Notes under the pieces: model-generated
What the model was told of the DNA's origin: nothing
Databases searched by the model: none
The model's input: the letters and a program-made list of their open reading frames with translations, nothing else
Shown here: positions 42,902-54,320 of the stretch, in pieces
How the letters are laid out: the number at the start of each line of letters is the position of its first letter
Numbering within the stretch: the first letter of the stretch is position 1
Position numbers and translations under genes: made by a program
From: Geodermatophilus sp. DSM 44513
Lineage (GTDB): Bacteria; Actinomycetota; Actinomycetes; Mycobacteriales; Geodermatophilaceae
Direction: 5' to 3'
NCBI RefSeq assembly: GCF_032460525.1
Contig: NZ_CP135963.1
Span: 3,348,001-3,412,000 of the forward strand
Length of the DNA stretch: 64,000 nt

Positions 42902-43687
42902 TCAGCGCCCGGCGAAGGTGGCCTTCCCCGGCCCGTCCTGCAGGAACGAGCGCATGCCCGTGGCCTGGTCCTCCGTGTCGAACAGCTCGGCGAACAGCCG
43001 GCTCTCCAGGACCAGGCCCTCGCGCAGCGGCCGGTCCAGGCCCTCGTCGATCGCCTTCTTGGCCGCGGCCAGCGCCAGCGGCGGGCCGGCGGCGAACTTG
43101 CGCGCCATGGCGACCGCCGTCTCGTACACCTCGGCGTCGGGGACGACGGCGTCGGCCAGGCCGATCTCCAGGGCCTCCTCGGCCCCGACGTGCCGCCCGG
43201 TGAACACCAGGTCCTTGGCCCGGGCCGGGCCGACCAGCCGGGCCAGCCGCTGGGTGCCGCCGGCGCCGGGGATGACGCCGAGCAGGATCTCCGGCTGGCC
43301 CACCTTGGCGCCGGCCCCCATGACCCGGAAGTCGGCGCACAGCGCCAGCTCGTAGCCCCCGCCGAGGGCGTAGCCGGTGATCGCGGCGATGACCGGCTTG
43401 GGGATCTCCTGCACCGCGGTGAAGGAGTTGGTCAGCTCCCGCCCCCAGGCCACCATGCTGCGGCCGTCGAGCTGCGACATCGCCTTGATGTCGGCGCCGG
43501 CGGCGAACACCCGCTCCCCGCCGTAGAGGACGACGGCCCGGACGTCGGCCCGCTCACCGGCCTGCAGCGCCGCGGCCCGCACCTCCAGGTGCAGCTGCTC
43601 GTCGATGGCGTTCATCTTCGGCCGGTCGAGGCGGATGGTCCCCACCCCGTCCTCGACCTGCAGCGTCACGAACTCCGGCTCTGCCAC
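42902..43687 (-). CDS. Enoyl-CoA hydratase/isomerase family protein
   Basis: 261 residues, crotonase fold. Seen: TIRLDRPKMNAIDEQLHLE, oxyanion loop AAGADIKAMSQL, and GYALGGGYELALCADFRVM followed by GQPEILLGVIPGAGGTQRLARLVG with both catalytic Glu positions, so a true hydratase is likely. Cytosolic beta-oxidation, in keeping with the neighbouring ETF genes. GTG start at 43687 with CTGGAGG upstream. A TAGGGT box overlapping the upstream gene's stop may be its own promoter. Confidence 0.94.
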   Translation of the reverse strand: MAEPEFVTLQVEDGVGTIRLDRPKMNAIDEQLHLEVRAAALQAGERADVRAVVLYGGERVFAAGADIKAMSQLDGRSMVAWGRELTNSFTAVQEIPKPVIAAITGYALGGGYELALCADFRVMGAGAKVGQPEILLGVIPGAGGTQRLARLVGPARAKDLVFTGRHVGAEEALEIGLADAVVPDAEVYETAVAMARKFAAGPPLALAAAKKAIDEGLDRPLREGLVLESRLFAELFDTEDQATGMRSFLQDGPGKATFAGR

Positions 43688-43725
43688 GGGGACCTCCAGG
43701 CGGTGGACGACGTCGTCGCCGCACC

Positions 43726-45417
43726 CTAGTCAGCGACCGGCGCCAGGTACTCCAGCCGGTGGTTCTCCTCCGGGCGCGGATCGGGGGTCACGACCGGTTC
43801 GGCCTCGCCACGGGCGCGCTCCAGCGCGTCGACCAGGCCGTCGCAGCGCTGGCCGGACGGCACCCGGTAGCCCGGCCCGGTGACCACCCAGACACCCGAG
43901 GAGTCCCCGGCCCGCTGCAGCACGTCGGCCGCGACGGCCGCCGACGACATGCTGGTCACCCGCTCCGCGTAGTCGGTCCAGTCGACCCGGTCGGCCGGGC
44001 GCAGGTCGGGGTAGACGACCAGGTCCAGCCGCTGCTCCGGCGGCACCAGCCGGGTCACCCCGGGCCCGAGCTGGTCGGGGCAGAAGACGACGACGTCCCC
44101 GGGGGCGGCGTCCTCGAGGGCCTGGGCCACCTCGCCGGCCTGGGTGCGCGCGTCGGTCAGCCCGGGCAGCGCGCTGGCCAGCCCGAGGCCGGCGACCAGG
44201 AGGAGCCCGGTGGCGCGCAGCGCGACGCCCGGCAGCGCGGCCACGCCCAGGGCGACCAGGGTCAGGAAGGCCAGCACGGCGACGCTGGTGTAGCGGTCGG
44301 CGACGGCGGTGCCGGTCAGCGCGCTCACCGCGCCGGCCACCAGGAGGGTGCCCAGCGACAGCGCGAGGAGCACCGCGCGGGAGGGGCGGGGGGGCAGCGC
44401 CAGGAGCACCGTGCGGGCGCCGGGACGGCGAGTGGTGGGGGCGGCGAGCAGGCCGACGGTCGCCAGCAGCAGCAGCGCCGTCCCGAGCACGTGGTCGCGG
44501 ACCTGCGACCCGCCGCGCCAGGCCTCCAGCGCCATCGGCAGCACGGCGAACGCCGGCGGCGCGGCCCACGGCGTCCCGGTGTGCGCCAGCTGCACGAACA
44601 GCGACAGCAGCCAGGGGCTGAACAGCAGCCCGCCGACCGCGAGCGCGGCGAGGACGCGCAGCGCGACCGCGCGGCGGGAGCGCAGCGCCGCCAGCGCGAG
44701 CAGGCCGGTGACCGCGACGACGTGGAAGGCCCACACGTGGGTGAGCAGCAGCGCGCCGGTGACCACGCCGAGGCCGAGCACCGGCCCGGGGCCGGGCCGG
44801 CGCAGCACCGCCGCGCCGGCCGCGGCGCCGAGGACGGTGAGCAGCACCAGCAGCGCGTACATGCGCGTCTCGCTGGAGTAGCGGATCAGGAACGGCGAGG
44901 TGGCCAGCAGCACGACGAGCGCGACGGCGGTGCGGCGGCCGGCCAGCCGGCGGGCCACGTACCAGGCCAGCGGCAGGGTGAGCACGCCGATGACGGCCGA
45001 CAGGGCGCGCACCGCGGTGGCACTGGTGCCGAACAGCGACGTCCAGCCGTGCAGCAGCAGGTAGTACAGCGGGGGTGAGCCGTCCTGCTCCAGGGCGGTG
45101 ACCAGTTCGGGCAGCGGCAGCCGGGCGATGGCGACGCTCTGCGCCTCGTCCAGCCACAGCTCGGGGGGCGCCACGAAGCGGGCGAGCACGCCGACGGCGA
45201 CGCACCCGGCGAGGACGGTGGCCAGCACGGCCAGCGGCCAGGGCTGCCCGGAGCGTTCGCCCAGCCGGGTCCACAGGCCGGGGCGGCGGTCGGGTCGGGC
45301 GGGGGCCGGGCGGACCCGGGTGGCCTGCGCGCCCTCGGTGCCAGCGGTCACGCGTGCGGACGGCGGGCCGGGCGCGCGGCGGTGGAGCCGGGTCCCGGCT
45401 GTGGACTGGGCACGCAT
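43726..45417 (-). CDS. GT-C-type membrane glycosyltransferase (ArnT/PMT-like)
   Basis: 563 residues from ATG 45417. The first ~40 residues are basic and cytosolic, then about 11-12 helices. The first outside loop has PPELWLDEAQSVAIARLPL, the acidic DE pair typical of GT39/GT83-like enzymes, followed by QDGSPPLYYLLLHGW. Later helices and a ~120-residue C-terminal extracytoplasmic domain (VVVFCPDQLGPGVTRLV, VWVVTGPGYRVPSGQRC) fit. Probably transfers a sugar from a polyprenyl-phosphate donor; acceptor unknown. The ATG has GGAGG immediately adjacent; GTG at 45351 is an alternative. Confidence 0.82.
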   Translation of the reverse strand: MRAQSTAGTRLHRRAPGPPSARVTAGTEGAQATRVRPAPARPDRRPGLWTRLGERSGQPWPLAVLATVLAGCVAVGVLARFVAPPELWLDEAQSVAIARLPLPELVTALEQDGSPPLYYLLLHGWTSLFGTSATAVRALSAVIGVLTLPLAWYVARRLAGRRTAVALVVLLATSPFLIRYSSETRMYALLVLLTVLGAAAGAAVLRRPGPGPVLGLGVVTGALLLTHVWAFHVVAVTGLLALAALRSRRAVALRVLAALAVGGLLFSPWLLSLFVQLAHTGTPWAAPPAFAVLPMALEAWRGGSQVRDHVLGTALLLLATVGLLAAPTTRRPGARTVLLALPPRPSRAVLLALSLGTLLVAGAVSALTGTAVADRYTSVAVLAFLTLVALGVAALPGVALRATGLLLVAGLGLASALPGLTDARTQAGEVAQALEDAAPGDVVVFCPDQLGPGVTRLVPPEQRLDLVVYPDLRPADRVDWTDYAERVTSMSSAAVAADVLQRAGDSSGVWVVTGPGYRVPSGQRCDGLVDALERARGEAEPVVTPDPRPEENHRLEYLAPVAD

Positions 45418-45466
45418 CCTCCGCTGGCTCTGCCCGGTGACCCGGGTCCTGGGCCCGGCCGGTGGC

Positions 45467-47164
45467 TCAGCCGGGCGTCGGCGTCCCCTCCGTTGTACCT
45501 GGACCGATCGGTCCGCTCCGGGGGGCGGCCGCGCTGCCGCTGCGGGCAGTCTCACCCGACCCCCGCTCGGCGCGCCACAGGACGGCCAGCCCGGACGGCG
45601 AGGTCGCCACCGCAGAGTAGTGGGCCGCCAGCTCCTCGGTGACGGCTCGCGCTCCCTGGGTGCGACGGACGTCGGCGTCGGCCCGCGCCAGCCCGAGCAC
45701 GACGACGGCGTCGAGCTCGCCGCGCACCGCGGGCAGGTCGACCGCCGGGGGGATCTGCTCGAGCCCGCGCACGTCGGGGTCGGCGTCCAGCCGCTGCCGC
45801 AGGGACGGCGCCCCGGTGAAGCGCACCTGGAAGTAGTCGTACACCGCCTCGTAGTGCCCGAGGTCGACCCCGCCGGCGCGGACCGCCAAGCGGCTGGACT
45901 CGTGGCGCAGCGGGTCCGGCGACCCCCTCCCGGGCCAGACGACCGAGCGGTCGTACTGCAGGACGGCGACGGTGGACCCGGCCGGGACGTGCTCGGCCAG
46001 GGCCAGCAGCTCGCCGACCTCCCCGGCCGCGGCCGCCTGCGCCGGCAGCCGCGCCAGCGCCGCCGCGGAGGCCGCGGTGACCAGCAGCACGGTCGCGGCC
46101 GCGGCGACGCGCGGGCCAGGGGCGCGGGTGGCCGCCCACAGCACGAGCAGCAGCGGGGGGAACCAGGCCAGCCGGTCGGGCAGGAAGCCGAAGTCCTCGC
46201 TCAGCCGGCCGGGGGTCAGCCAGTGCACCCCGGTGACCCCGACCAGCAGCAGCCCCAGGGCGACCCGCTCGGCGCGCCGGCCTGGACCGCCGGGTCGGGC
46301 CCGCCGCAGCGCCGCGGCGGCGAGCACGGCGAGCAGCACCACGGTGACCTGCGCCGCGGGGCGCTCCTCCCCCCAGCCGGTGACGTAGGGCCGCAGCCCG
46401 GTCAGCAGCTCGAGCACCCGCTCGGCCCGCGGTCGCACGTCGGCGTCGGCCGGCGGCCCCTCCCCCGAGGCCAGGTACCCGGCGGTCAGCGCCGCCGACG
46501 GCGCGACGGCGAGCAGCACCGGCACGGCGTGCCGGCGGGCGGCGGGCAGCCTCCCGGCCGCACGGGCCGCGACGGCGGTGCGGACGGCGGCCAGCACCAG
46601 CGCGCTGCCCGCGGCGAAGACCCACGGCAGCAGGTGCGCGCTCCAGGTGAGCAGGAGCAGGCCGGCCAGCCCCGCGGCCGCACCCACCCGCCAGCCGTCC
46701 GGCCGGCGCAGCACCACCGCCAGCACCAGCAGCGCCCCGATGACCCCGAGCACGAAGTTGTAGAAGCCGTAGGCGACCAGGTGGCTGCCGGTGAGCGGCA
46801 GGGCGGCCGCGGCCAGCCACCAGGCCCGCCGGTCGACCGCGCGGACCGCGGCGGCCAGCGCGCCGACCAGGCCGAGGACGAGGCCGGCGACCAGCAGCTT
46901 CTCCGCGCCGTCCGGCCCGGCCAGGGGCAGCAGCGCGGTCAGCAGCAGCGTGGCCAGCATGTTGGGCACCGGCGTCAGGTCGGTGCGGTAGTGCTCGCGC
47001 AGCACCGCGCCGGTGGCGTCGTCGTCCCCGCCACGCAGCAGGACCCAGGCGCTCGCCACGTGCGCCGGGCCGTCCTGGCTGAGCACGGTGGGGAAGAGCA
47101 CCAGCGGCAGCAGCGCGACCACCACCCCGACGCCCAGGGCGCCGCCGGCCACGACAGCCGACAC
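45467..47164 (-). CDS. Polytopic membrane protein, possibly GT-C-like, function unknown
   Basis: 565 residues from GTG 47164, about 10-11 helices in the first 390 residues and a polar C-terminal part. The first loop has LSQDGPAHVASAWVLLRGGD and HYRTDLTPVPNMLATLLL, resembling the acidic first-loop arrangement of GT-C enzymes without a clear DE pair. The outside domain contains YDRSVVWPGRGSPDPL and HYEAVYDYFQVRFTG. It precedes the glycosyltransferase gene on the same strand, so both may build one envelope glycan. I cannot name its substrate. Confidence 0.72.
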   Translation of the reverse strand: MSAVVAGGALGVGVVVALLPLVLFPTVLSQDGPAHVASAWVLLRGGDDDATGAVLREHYRTDLTPVPNMLATLLLTALLPLAGPDGAEKLLVAGLVLGLVGALAAAVRAVDRRAWWLAAAALPLTGSHLVAYGFYNFVLGVIGALLVLAVVLRRPDGWRVGAAAGLAGLLLLTWSAHLLPWVFAAGSALVLAAVRTAVAARAAGRLPAARRHAVPVLLAVAPSAALTAGYLASGEGPPADADVRPRAERVLELLTGLRPYVTGWGEERPAAQVTVVLLAVLAAAALRRARPGGPGRRAERVALGLLLVGVTGVHWLTPGRLSEDFGFLPDRLAWFPPLLLVLWAATRAPGPRVAAAATVLLVTAASAAALARLPAQAAAAGEVGELLALAEHVPAGSTVAVLQYDRSVVWPGRGSPDPLRHESSRLAVRAGGVDLGHYEAVYDYFQVRFTGAPSLRQRLDADPDVRGLEQIPPAVDLPAVRGELDAVVVLGLARADADVRRTQGARAVTEELAAHYSAVATSPSGLAVLWRAERGSGETARSGSAAAPRSGPIGPGTTEGTPTPG

Positions 47165-47208
47165 CCCGGGACGGCCCGGACGGTCTGCACGGCTCGCACA
47201 GCCAGGGG

Positions 47209-47325
47209 TGGCCCCCCTGCAGGGACCCGTCGCGAGCTTCGGACGGCCCCCCTGCAGGGTCCCGCCGCGAGCCTGCGAGTGGCGGGGGGCAGGGGGGTCC
47301 TTCTCGGGGGGCAGGGGGGTCCTCT
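47209..47325 (+). repeat. Structured intergenic repeat, copy 8 (mosaic of one full and two partial copies)
   Basis: Partial 5' piece 47209-47240, complete copy about 47240-47302 (outer arms CCCCCCTGC and GCAGGGGGG; inner arms CCCGCCGC and GTGGCGGG), then a duplicated 3' end 47303-47325 (a second gggggcaggggggtcct). It lies behind the stop codon of the ABC ATPase gene. Confidence 0.85.
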
Positions 47326-47326
47326 T

Positions 47327-48118
47327 TCAGGCGGCCCGGCGGGCGGTCCAGCGCCCCTCGGAGCGCTGCACCGACAGGGCCAGCCCGAAGGTCTCCGACA
47401 GGGCCTCCTGGCCGACCACCTGCTCCAGCGGCCCGGCGGCGACCACCCCGCCGCCGCGCAGCAGCAGCGCGTGGGTGTACCCGGGCGGGATCTCCTCGAC
47501 GTGGTGGGTGACCAGCACCTGCGCCGGCGCCGACGGGGAGGTGGCGAGGTCGGTCAGCCGGCTGACCAGGTCCTCCCGGCCGCCGAGGTCCAGGCCGGCG
47601 CCGGGCTCGTCGAGCAGCAGCAGCTCGGGGTCGGGCATGAGCGCGCGGGCGATCTGCACCCGCTTGCGCTCACCCTCGCTCAGCGTGCCGAACGGGCGGT
47701 GCGCCATCGGGGTGACGCCCCACTGGTGCATGAGCGACGCGGCGCGGGTGAGGTCGTCGACGTCGTAGCGCTCCCGCCCGCGGCCGACCACCGCGTAGCC
47801 CGCGGACAGCACGACGTCGCCGGCCCGCTCGCCGCCCTGCAGCCGCGCGGCCAGCGCCGCGCTGGTCAGCCCGATCCGCGGGCGCAGCTCGAACACGTCG
47901 ACCGCGCCGAGGGTCTCCCCCAGCAGCGTGACCTGACCGCGGGTGGGGTGCAGGTGGGCCGCGGCGAGCTGGAGCAGCGTCGTCTTGCCCGCGCCGTTGG
48001 GCCCGAGCACCACCCAGCGCTCGTCCGCCCGCACCGTCCAGTCGACGCCGCGCAGCAGGTGCGACTGCCCCCGGACGACGTCCACCCCGTGCACCTCGAC
48101 GACCGGCTGGCTCGACAC
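47327..48118 (-). CDS. ABC transporter ATP-binding protein
   Basis: 263 residues, single ABC domain. Walker A LGPNGAGKTTLLQLA, signature TLSEGERKRVQIARAL, Walker B LLLLDEPGAGLDLGG, H-loop VLVTHHVEEIPPGYTHALLL. The VLVTHHVEEIPPG pattern is typical of actinobacterial ModF/YlmA-like ATPases without a partner permease gene; none is nearby, so transport may not be its role. GTG at 48116-48118 with GGGGG upstream; TTG at 48130 is an alternative. Divergent from glgX with a 77-bp gap. Confidence 0.88.
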   Translation of the reverse strand: MSSQPVVEVHGVDVVRGQSHLLRGVDWTVRADERWVVLGPNGAGKTTLLQLAAAHLHPTRGQVTLLGETLGAVDVFELRPRIGLTSAALAARLQGGERAGDVVLSAGYAVVGRGRERYDVDDLTRAASLMHQWGVTPMAHRPFGTLSEGERKRVQIARALMPDPELLLLDEPGAGLDLGGREDLVSRLTDLATSPSAPAQVLVTHHVEEIPPGYTHALLLRGGGVVAAGPLEQVVGQEALSETFGLALSVQRSEGRWTARRAA

Positions 48119-48182
48119 GCCCCCATCCAACCAACCCGCACCGCACCCGCGCCGCTGCGGCCCGGATCCCGGGCGGTGCTGA

Positions 48183-48188
48183 CAGGAT
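48183..48188 (+). promoter_or_regulatory. Leaderless-type -10 box of glgX
   Basis: CAGGAT, seven nucleotides before the glgX GTG. Confidence 0.45.
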
Positions 48189-48195
48189 CGCTCCC

Positions 48196-50328
<2,133 letters not shown>

Positions 50329-50357
50329 CACCGCGGGGCCGGGCGACGACCGGGGCG

Positions 50358-50427
50358 ACTCCCGCGCCGTTGCCACCGGTCTCACGCCGCTGCACCGGCG
50401 GGAGAGCCGGGGGAACGGCGCGGGAGT
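50358..50427. terminator. Inverted repeat between convergent glgX and FHA genes
   Basis: Perfect 14-bp arms ACTCCCGCGCCGTT (50358-50371) and AACGGCGCGGGAGT (50414-50427) with a 42-bp loop that itself holds a smaller hairpin. A likely bidirectional terminator. Confidence 0.55.
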
Positions 50428-50463
50428 GGCGAGCGCGGTCCCCGGGACGACCGGGACGGGCTG

Positions 50464-51441
50464 CTAGTCCTGCGGCTGCTCGAAGGTGATGACCGTCCAG
50501 CCCAGCAGCAGCCGGTCGCCGTCGGAGAGCGGGTGGGCCACGCCGGGCTCCAGTTGGGTCCACTCGGTGGCCTCGGGGCCGGCCACGTGGGTGCCGTTGA
50601 GCGAGCCGAGGTCGACCAGGGAGACCTCGTGGCCGTTGCGCTGGATGGCGGCGTGCGCCGAGGACAGCACGTTCTGGGTGTCCGCGATCGGCACCGGCCG
50701 CGCCGAGCCGGCGGTGACCATCTCGTGGTTGTCGGGACGGCGGCCGAGCACGAGGTCCTCGTCGACGGTCACGACCAGGCCGTCGTCGAAGCGCAGCACC
50801 GGCGTCGCCTGCGCCCGGGGCTGCCAGAAGGCCGTCGCCTCGCCCTCGTCCTCCTGCTGGTGCGGAGCCGCGGCCGGAGCGCCGTACCGGGAGGAGCCGG
50901 CGCCGCCGAAGCCGGGGTCGGAGCCCGCGGAGAACGGCGAGGAGGACTGCGGGACGGCGGCGGACGACGCGTGCGCGACCGCGGCCAGCTGCAGCATCGC
51001 CCCCGAGCCGGGCACGGTGCCGGCGACCAGGTCGTAGGCCACGCCCGGCGGCATCGAGGGCACCGGCTGGCCGGGCCCGACGTAGAGCGTCTGCCCGAGC
51101 TGGAACCCGCTGGCGAGGGTGCAGCCGTCGACCGACGAGCCGGGCACCGGGACGCCGTCCACCGCCGGCTGGCCCTTGCCCGACCACAGCGCGACACCGG
51201 TGCCGGTGCCCTCGGCGGTGTCGACCAGGACCAGCGCGAAGGACGCCGCGCCGCCACCGAGGGCCGAGACCTGACCGGCGACCGCGGCGAGCACCCGCTC
51301 GGCGCCCGGGCCGGACACCCCCAGGCAGGCGTGCAGGGCGGCGACCAGGGCCGGTGAGCCGGGGGCGTCCACCCACAGCAGACCGCTCCCCCGTCGGGCG
51401 ACGACGGAGTCTCCAGGCAGGACTTCACAGCGGTCGGGCAT
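50464..51441 (-). CDS. FHA-domain protein
   Basis: 325 residues. An N-terminal ~150-residue domain (PGDSVVARRGSGLLWVDAPG, ASFALVLVDTAEGTGTGVAL) of unknown kind, a Gly/Ser/Pro linker (about 165-205), and a C-terminal FHA domain (about 225-322) with LVLGRRPDN, SSAHAAIQ and DLGSLNGTHV, all phosphothreonine-contact positions intact. FHA proteins read Ser/Thr kinase signals, so this may tie glycogen enzymes or secretion to kinase signalling; no kinase is in the window. ATG seven bases after TAGGCT, leaderless. Confidence 0.88.
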   Translation of the reverse strand: MPDRCEVLPGDSVVARRGSGLLWVDAPGSPALVAALHACLGVSGPGAERVLAAVAGQVSALGGGAASFALVLVDTAEGTGTGVALWSGKGQPAVDGVPVPGSSVDGCTLASGFQLGQTLYVGPGQPVPSMPPGVAYDLVAGTVPGSGAMLQLAAVAHASSAAVPQSSSPFSAGSDPGFGGAGSSRYGAPAAAPHQQEDEGEATAFWQPRAQATPVLRFDDGLVVTVDEDLVLGRRPDNHEMVTAGSARPVPIADTQNVLSSAHAAIQRNGHEVSLVDLGSLNGTHVAGPEATEWTQLEPGVAHPLSDGDRLLLGWTVITFEQPQD

Positions 51442-51448
51442 GGCGTCC

Positions 51449-51454
51449 AGCCTA
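51449..51454 (-). promoter_or_regulatory. Leaderless-type -10 box of the FHA gene
   Basis: TAGGCT on the minus strand, seven nucleotides before the ATG. Confidence 0.6.
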
Positions 51455-51461
51455 GAGCCGA

Positions 51462-51479
51462 CTCACCCGGCTGGGTGAG
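51462..51479. promoter_or_regulatory. Inverted repeat at the FHA gene promoter
   Basis: CTCACCC-GGCT-GGGTGAG, 7-bp arms, positioned where the -35 of the FHA promoter would lie. Candidate operator, or a terminator hairpin for the upstream glgP. Confidence 0.35.
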
Positions 51480-51559
51480 CCGCCTGCACCGCCACGCCGA
51501 TCACCGCACAGCCCTGCGGGACCGCTGCGACACGCGGGGTGAGTGTGACCCGGTGCGGT

Positions 51560-51590
51560 GCCGGAACGGCCCCCTCGCAGGGCCCCGCGT
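51560..51590 (+). repeat. Structured intergenic repeat, copy 9 (5' fragment)
   Basis: Only the first part (ccggaacggccccctcgcag and a few bases) remains, ending at the glgP stop codon. The 3' arm is gone, so no long hairpin can form. Confidence 0.65.
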
Positions 51591-51591
51591 C

Positions 51592-54141
51592 TCATGCCGA
51601 GGCGACGACCCCCAGCTCGGCCGGGTCGGCCAGGTGCGCCGAGTGCGGCAGCACCCGCACCGTGTACCCGAACGCACCGGTGCGCTCCAGCGGCACCGTG
51701 ACGCTGAACCAGTGCCGCGACCCCTCGGTGTGCTCGTGGGCCATCGGCAGCGTGGTCACCTGGTGCAGGCCGTCGGAGTCGTCGACCCGCCCGTAGGCCG
51801 CCTGCACCAGCACGTCGGACGGCGTCAGCCCGGGCAGCTCGACCTCCGCCCGCAGCGCCAGCGTGGAGCCGATCTCCGGGGTGTCGCCGGCACCGGTGGC
51901 CTCGACGTGGGCGACGCGCACGGTGCCCCAGTGGTCGAGCAGCCGGGCCCGCCACCCGGCCTCGGTGCGCGCCGCGCCGTAGCCGCCCTCGGCCATCGCC
52001 CGCGCGGAGCCGGCCGCGGGCACGTACAGCTGCTGGACGTAGTCGCGCACCATCCGGGTGGCCAGCACCTTGGGGCCGGTCTCGCGCAGCGTGTGCCGCA
52101 CCATCTCCACCCACCGGGTCGGGACGCCGTCCCGGTCGGTCTCGTAGAACCGCGGCACCACCTGGCTGGTCAGCAGGTCGTAGATCGCCCGGGCCTCGAT
52201 GTCGTCGCGCCGCTCGGGGTCGGTGATGCCGTCGGCGGTGGGGATGGCCCAGCCGTTCTGGCCGTCGAACCACTCGTCCCACCAGCCGTCGCGGATGGAC
52301 AGGTTCAACCCGCCGTTGAGCGCGGCCTTCATGCCCGACGTCCCGCAGGCCTCCAGCGGGCGCAGCGGGTTGTTCAGCCAGACGTCGCAGCCCCAGTACA
52401 GGTAGCGGGCCATGCCGATGTCGTAGCCGGGCAGGAAGGCGATCCGCTTCCGCAGCTGCGGGTCGTCGGCGAACTTCACCATCTGCTGGATCAGCTGCTT
52501 GCCGCCGTCGTCGGCGGGGTGGCTCTTGCCGGCGATGACCAGCTGCACCGGCCGCTCGGGGTCCAGCAGCAGCGCCCGGAGCCGCTCGGGGTCGCGCAGC
52601 ATCAGGGTCAGCCGCTTGTAGGACGGCACCCGGCGGGCGAAGCCGATGGTGAGGACGTCGGGGTCGAAGGCGCCGTCGGTCCAGCCGACCTCGGACGGCG
52701 CCGCACCGCGGGACAGCGCGGTCTCCCGCAGCCGGCGGCGCACCTCCTCGACCAGCCGGCCGCGCAGCATCCGGCGGGTGCTCCACAGCTCCCCGGCGGG
52801 GATGCGGTCCACGCCGTCGAAGTGCACGTCGCCGCCGGCCTCGACCGGGTCGCCCTGGCTGCTGGCCTGGGTGCCCATCTCGACCAGCTCGCGGGCGGTC
52901 CAGGTCGGCGCGTGCACCCCGTTGGTGATCGAGCTGATCGGCACGTCGGCCTCGTCGAAGCCGGGCCACAGGTAGCTGAACATGCCGCGGCTGACGTGGC
53001 CGTGCAGCCGGCTGACGCCGTTGGCGCGCTGGCCCAGCCGCAGGCCCATGTGCGCCATGTTGAACTTCGCCGGGTCGGTCTCGGCCCCCAGCGGGATCAG
53101 GTGCTCCAGCGGCACGCCGAAGCCGGCGAAGTAGCGCTCGATCAGCGTCCGCGGGAAGCGGTCGATGCCGGCCGGCACCGGGGTGTGCGTGGTGAAGACC
53201 GTGCCGGCGCGCACCGCCTGCAGCGCCTCGGCGAAGGACAGCCCGTGGGACTCGGTGAGCTCGCGGATCCGTTCCACCCCGAGGAAGCCCGCGTGCCCCT
53301 CGTTGGCGTGGTAGACCTCCGGCGCCGGCGTCCCGGTGAGCTGGCAGTAGGCACGCAGCGCCCGGACGCCGCCGATGCCGAGCAGCATCTCCTGGCGCAG
53401 CCGGTGGTCCTCGTCGCCGCCGTAGAGGCGGTCGGTCACGCCGCGCTCGGCGGGGGCGTTCTCCTCGATGTCGCTGTCCAGCAGCAGCAGCGCCACCCGG
53501 CCGACCTGGGCTCGCCAGACGTGGGCGAACAGCGTGCGGCCCTCGGGCAGCGGGACGTTGATGACCACGGCCGTGCCGTCGGACTGGCGCAGCAGCTTCA
53601 GCGGCAGGCCCTGCGGGTCCAGCGACGGGTAGTGCTCCAGCTGCCAGCCGTCGGCCGACAGGCCCTGCTCGAAGTAGCCGGCCCGGTAGAGCAGCCCGAC
53701 GCCGACCAGCGGCACACCCAGGTCGGAGGCGGCCTTGAGGTGGTCACCGGCGAGGATGCCCAGGCCGCCGGAGTACTGCGGCAGCACCTCGGTGATGCCG
53801 AACTCCGCGGAGAAGTAGGCCACCGTCGCGGGCGCCTCCGGGCCCAGCGACTGGTACCAGTGCGGCGCCGACAGGTAGTCCTCGAGGTCGTCGACGACGT
53901 CCTGCAGCCTGCGCACGAAGCGGCGGTCCCGGGCCAGGGTGGCCAGCCGGGCGGCCGACACCTCGCCGAGCACCTGCACCGGGTCGCCGTTGCAGGTGCG
54001 CCACAGCTCGGGGTCCAGCGCCTCGAACAGGTCACGGGTCTCGGCGTGCCACGACCAGCGCAGGTTGGCCACGAGCTGGGACAGCGGCATCAGCTCCTCG
54101 GGGAGCGACGCCCGGACGGTGAACCGGCGGAGAGCGCGCAC
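51592..54141 (-). CDS. glgP: Alpha-glucan phosphorylase
   Basis: Releases glucose-1-phosphate from alpha-glucans, PLP-dependent. 849 residues, the actinobacterial short form with an N-terminal DUF3417-type region (LPLEE-like start: [20 protein letters not shown]). Seen: [65 protein letters not shown], and the PLP-lysine segment [21 protein letters not shown] with GWWDEWF. GTG at 54141, six bases after TAGTCT. Divergent from glgE. Confidence 0.96.
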   Translation of the reverse strand: MRALRRFTVRASLPEELMPLSQLVANLRWSWHAETRDLFEALDPELWRTCNGDPVQVLGEVSAARLATLARDRRFVRRLQDVVDDLEDYLSAPHWYQSLGPEAPATVAYFSAEFGITEVLPQYSGGLGILAGDHLKAASDLGVPLVGVGLLYRAGYFEQGLSADGWQLEHYPSLDPQGLPLKLLRQSDGTAVVINVPLPEGRTLFAHVWRAQVGRVALLLLDSDIEENAPAERGVTDRLYGGDEDHRLRQEMLLGIGGVRALRAYCQLTGTPAPEVYHANEGHAGFLGVERIRELTESHGLSFAEALQAVRAGTVFTTHTPVPAGIDRFPRTLIERYFAGFGVPLEHLIPLGAETDPAKFNMAHMGLRLGQRANGVSRLHGHVSRGMFSYLWPGFDEADVPISSITNGVHAPTWTARELVEMGTQASSQGDPVEAGGDVHFDGVDRIPAGELWSTRRMLRGRLVEEVRRRLRETALSRGAAPSEVGWTDGAFDPDVLTIGFARRVPSYKRLTLMLRDPERLRALLLDPERPVQLVIAGKSHPADDGGKQLIQQMVKFADDPQLRKRIAFLPGYDIGMARYLYWGCDVWLNNPLRPLEACGTSGMKAALNGGLNLSIRDGWWDEWFDGQNGWAIPTADGITDPERRDDIEARAIYDLLTSQVVPRFYETDRDGVPTRWVEMVRHTLRETGPKVLATRMVRDYVQQLYVPAAGSARAMAEGGYGAARTEAGWRARLLDHWGTVRVAHVEATGAGDTPEIGSTLALRAEVELPGLTPSDVLVQAAYGRVDDSDGLHQVTTLPMAHEHTEGSRHWFSVTVPLERTGAFGYTVRVLPHSAHLADPAELGVVASA

Positions 54142-54147
54142 GGGGCG

Positions 54148-54153
54148 AGACTA
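54148..54153 (-). promoter_or_regulatory. Leaderless-type -10 box of glgP
   Basis: TAGTCT on the minus strand, six nucleotides before the GTG. Confidence 0.55.
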
Positions 54154-54307
54154 GCGACGCCGGTCCCGGTCGCCAGAGCGGCGCGGCCCGGTACGCGCGA
54201 GGATGCACCATGGCCAGCCGACGCCCCGGTCACCCGCCCGTCCCGCCCGTCCCGCACCGTGCCCGCCAGGCCACGGTGGCCGACGTGCTCACCCGACGCC
54301 CCCTCGA

Positions 54308-54313
54308 TAGCGT
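54308..54313 (+). promoter_or_regulatory. Leaderless-type -10 box of glgE
   Basis: TAGCGT, seven nucleotides before the ATG at 54321. It supports that ATG over the in-frame ATG at 54210. Confidence 0.55.
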
Positions 54314-54320
54314 GGCCGCG

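Noticed and set aside
54210..54320. ATG at 54210 as the start of GlgE (37 more residues)
   Set aside because: The added stretch is Pro/Arg-rich and unlike known GlgE; the ATG at 54321 has a -10 box at leaderless spacing and matches the usual N-terminus.
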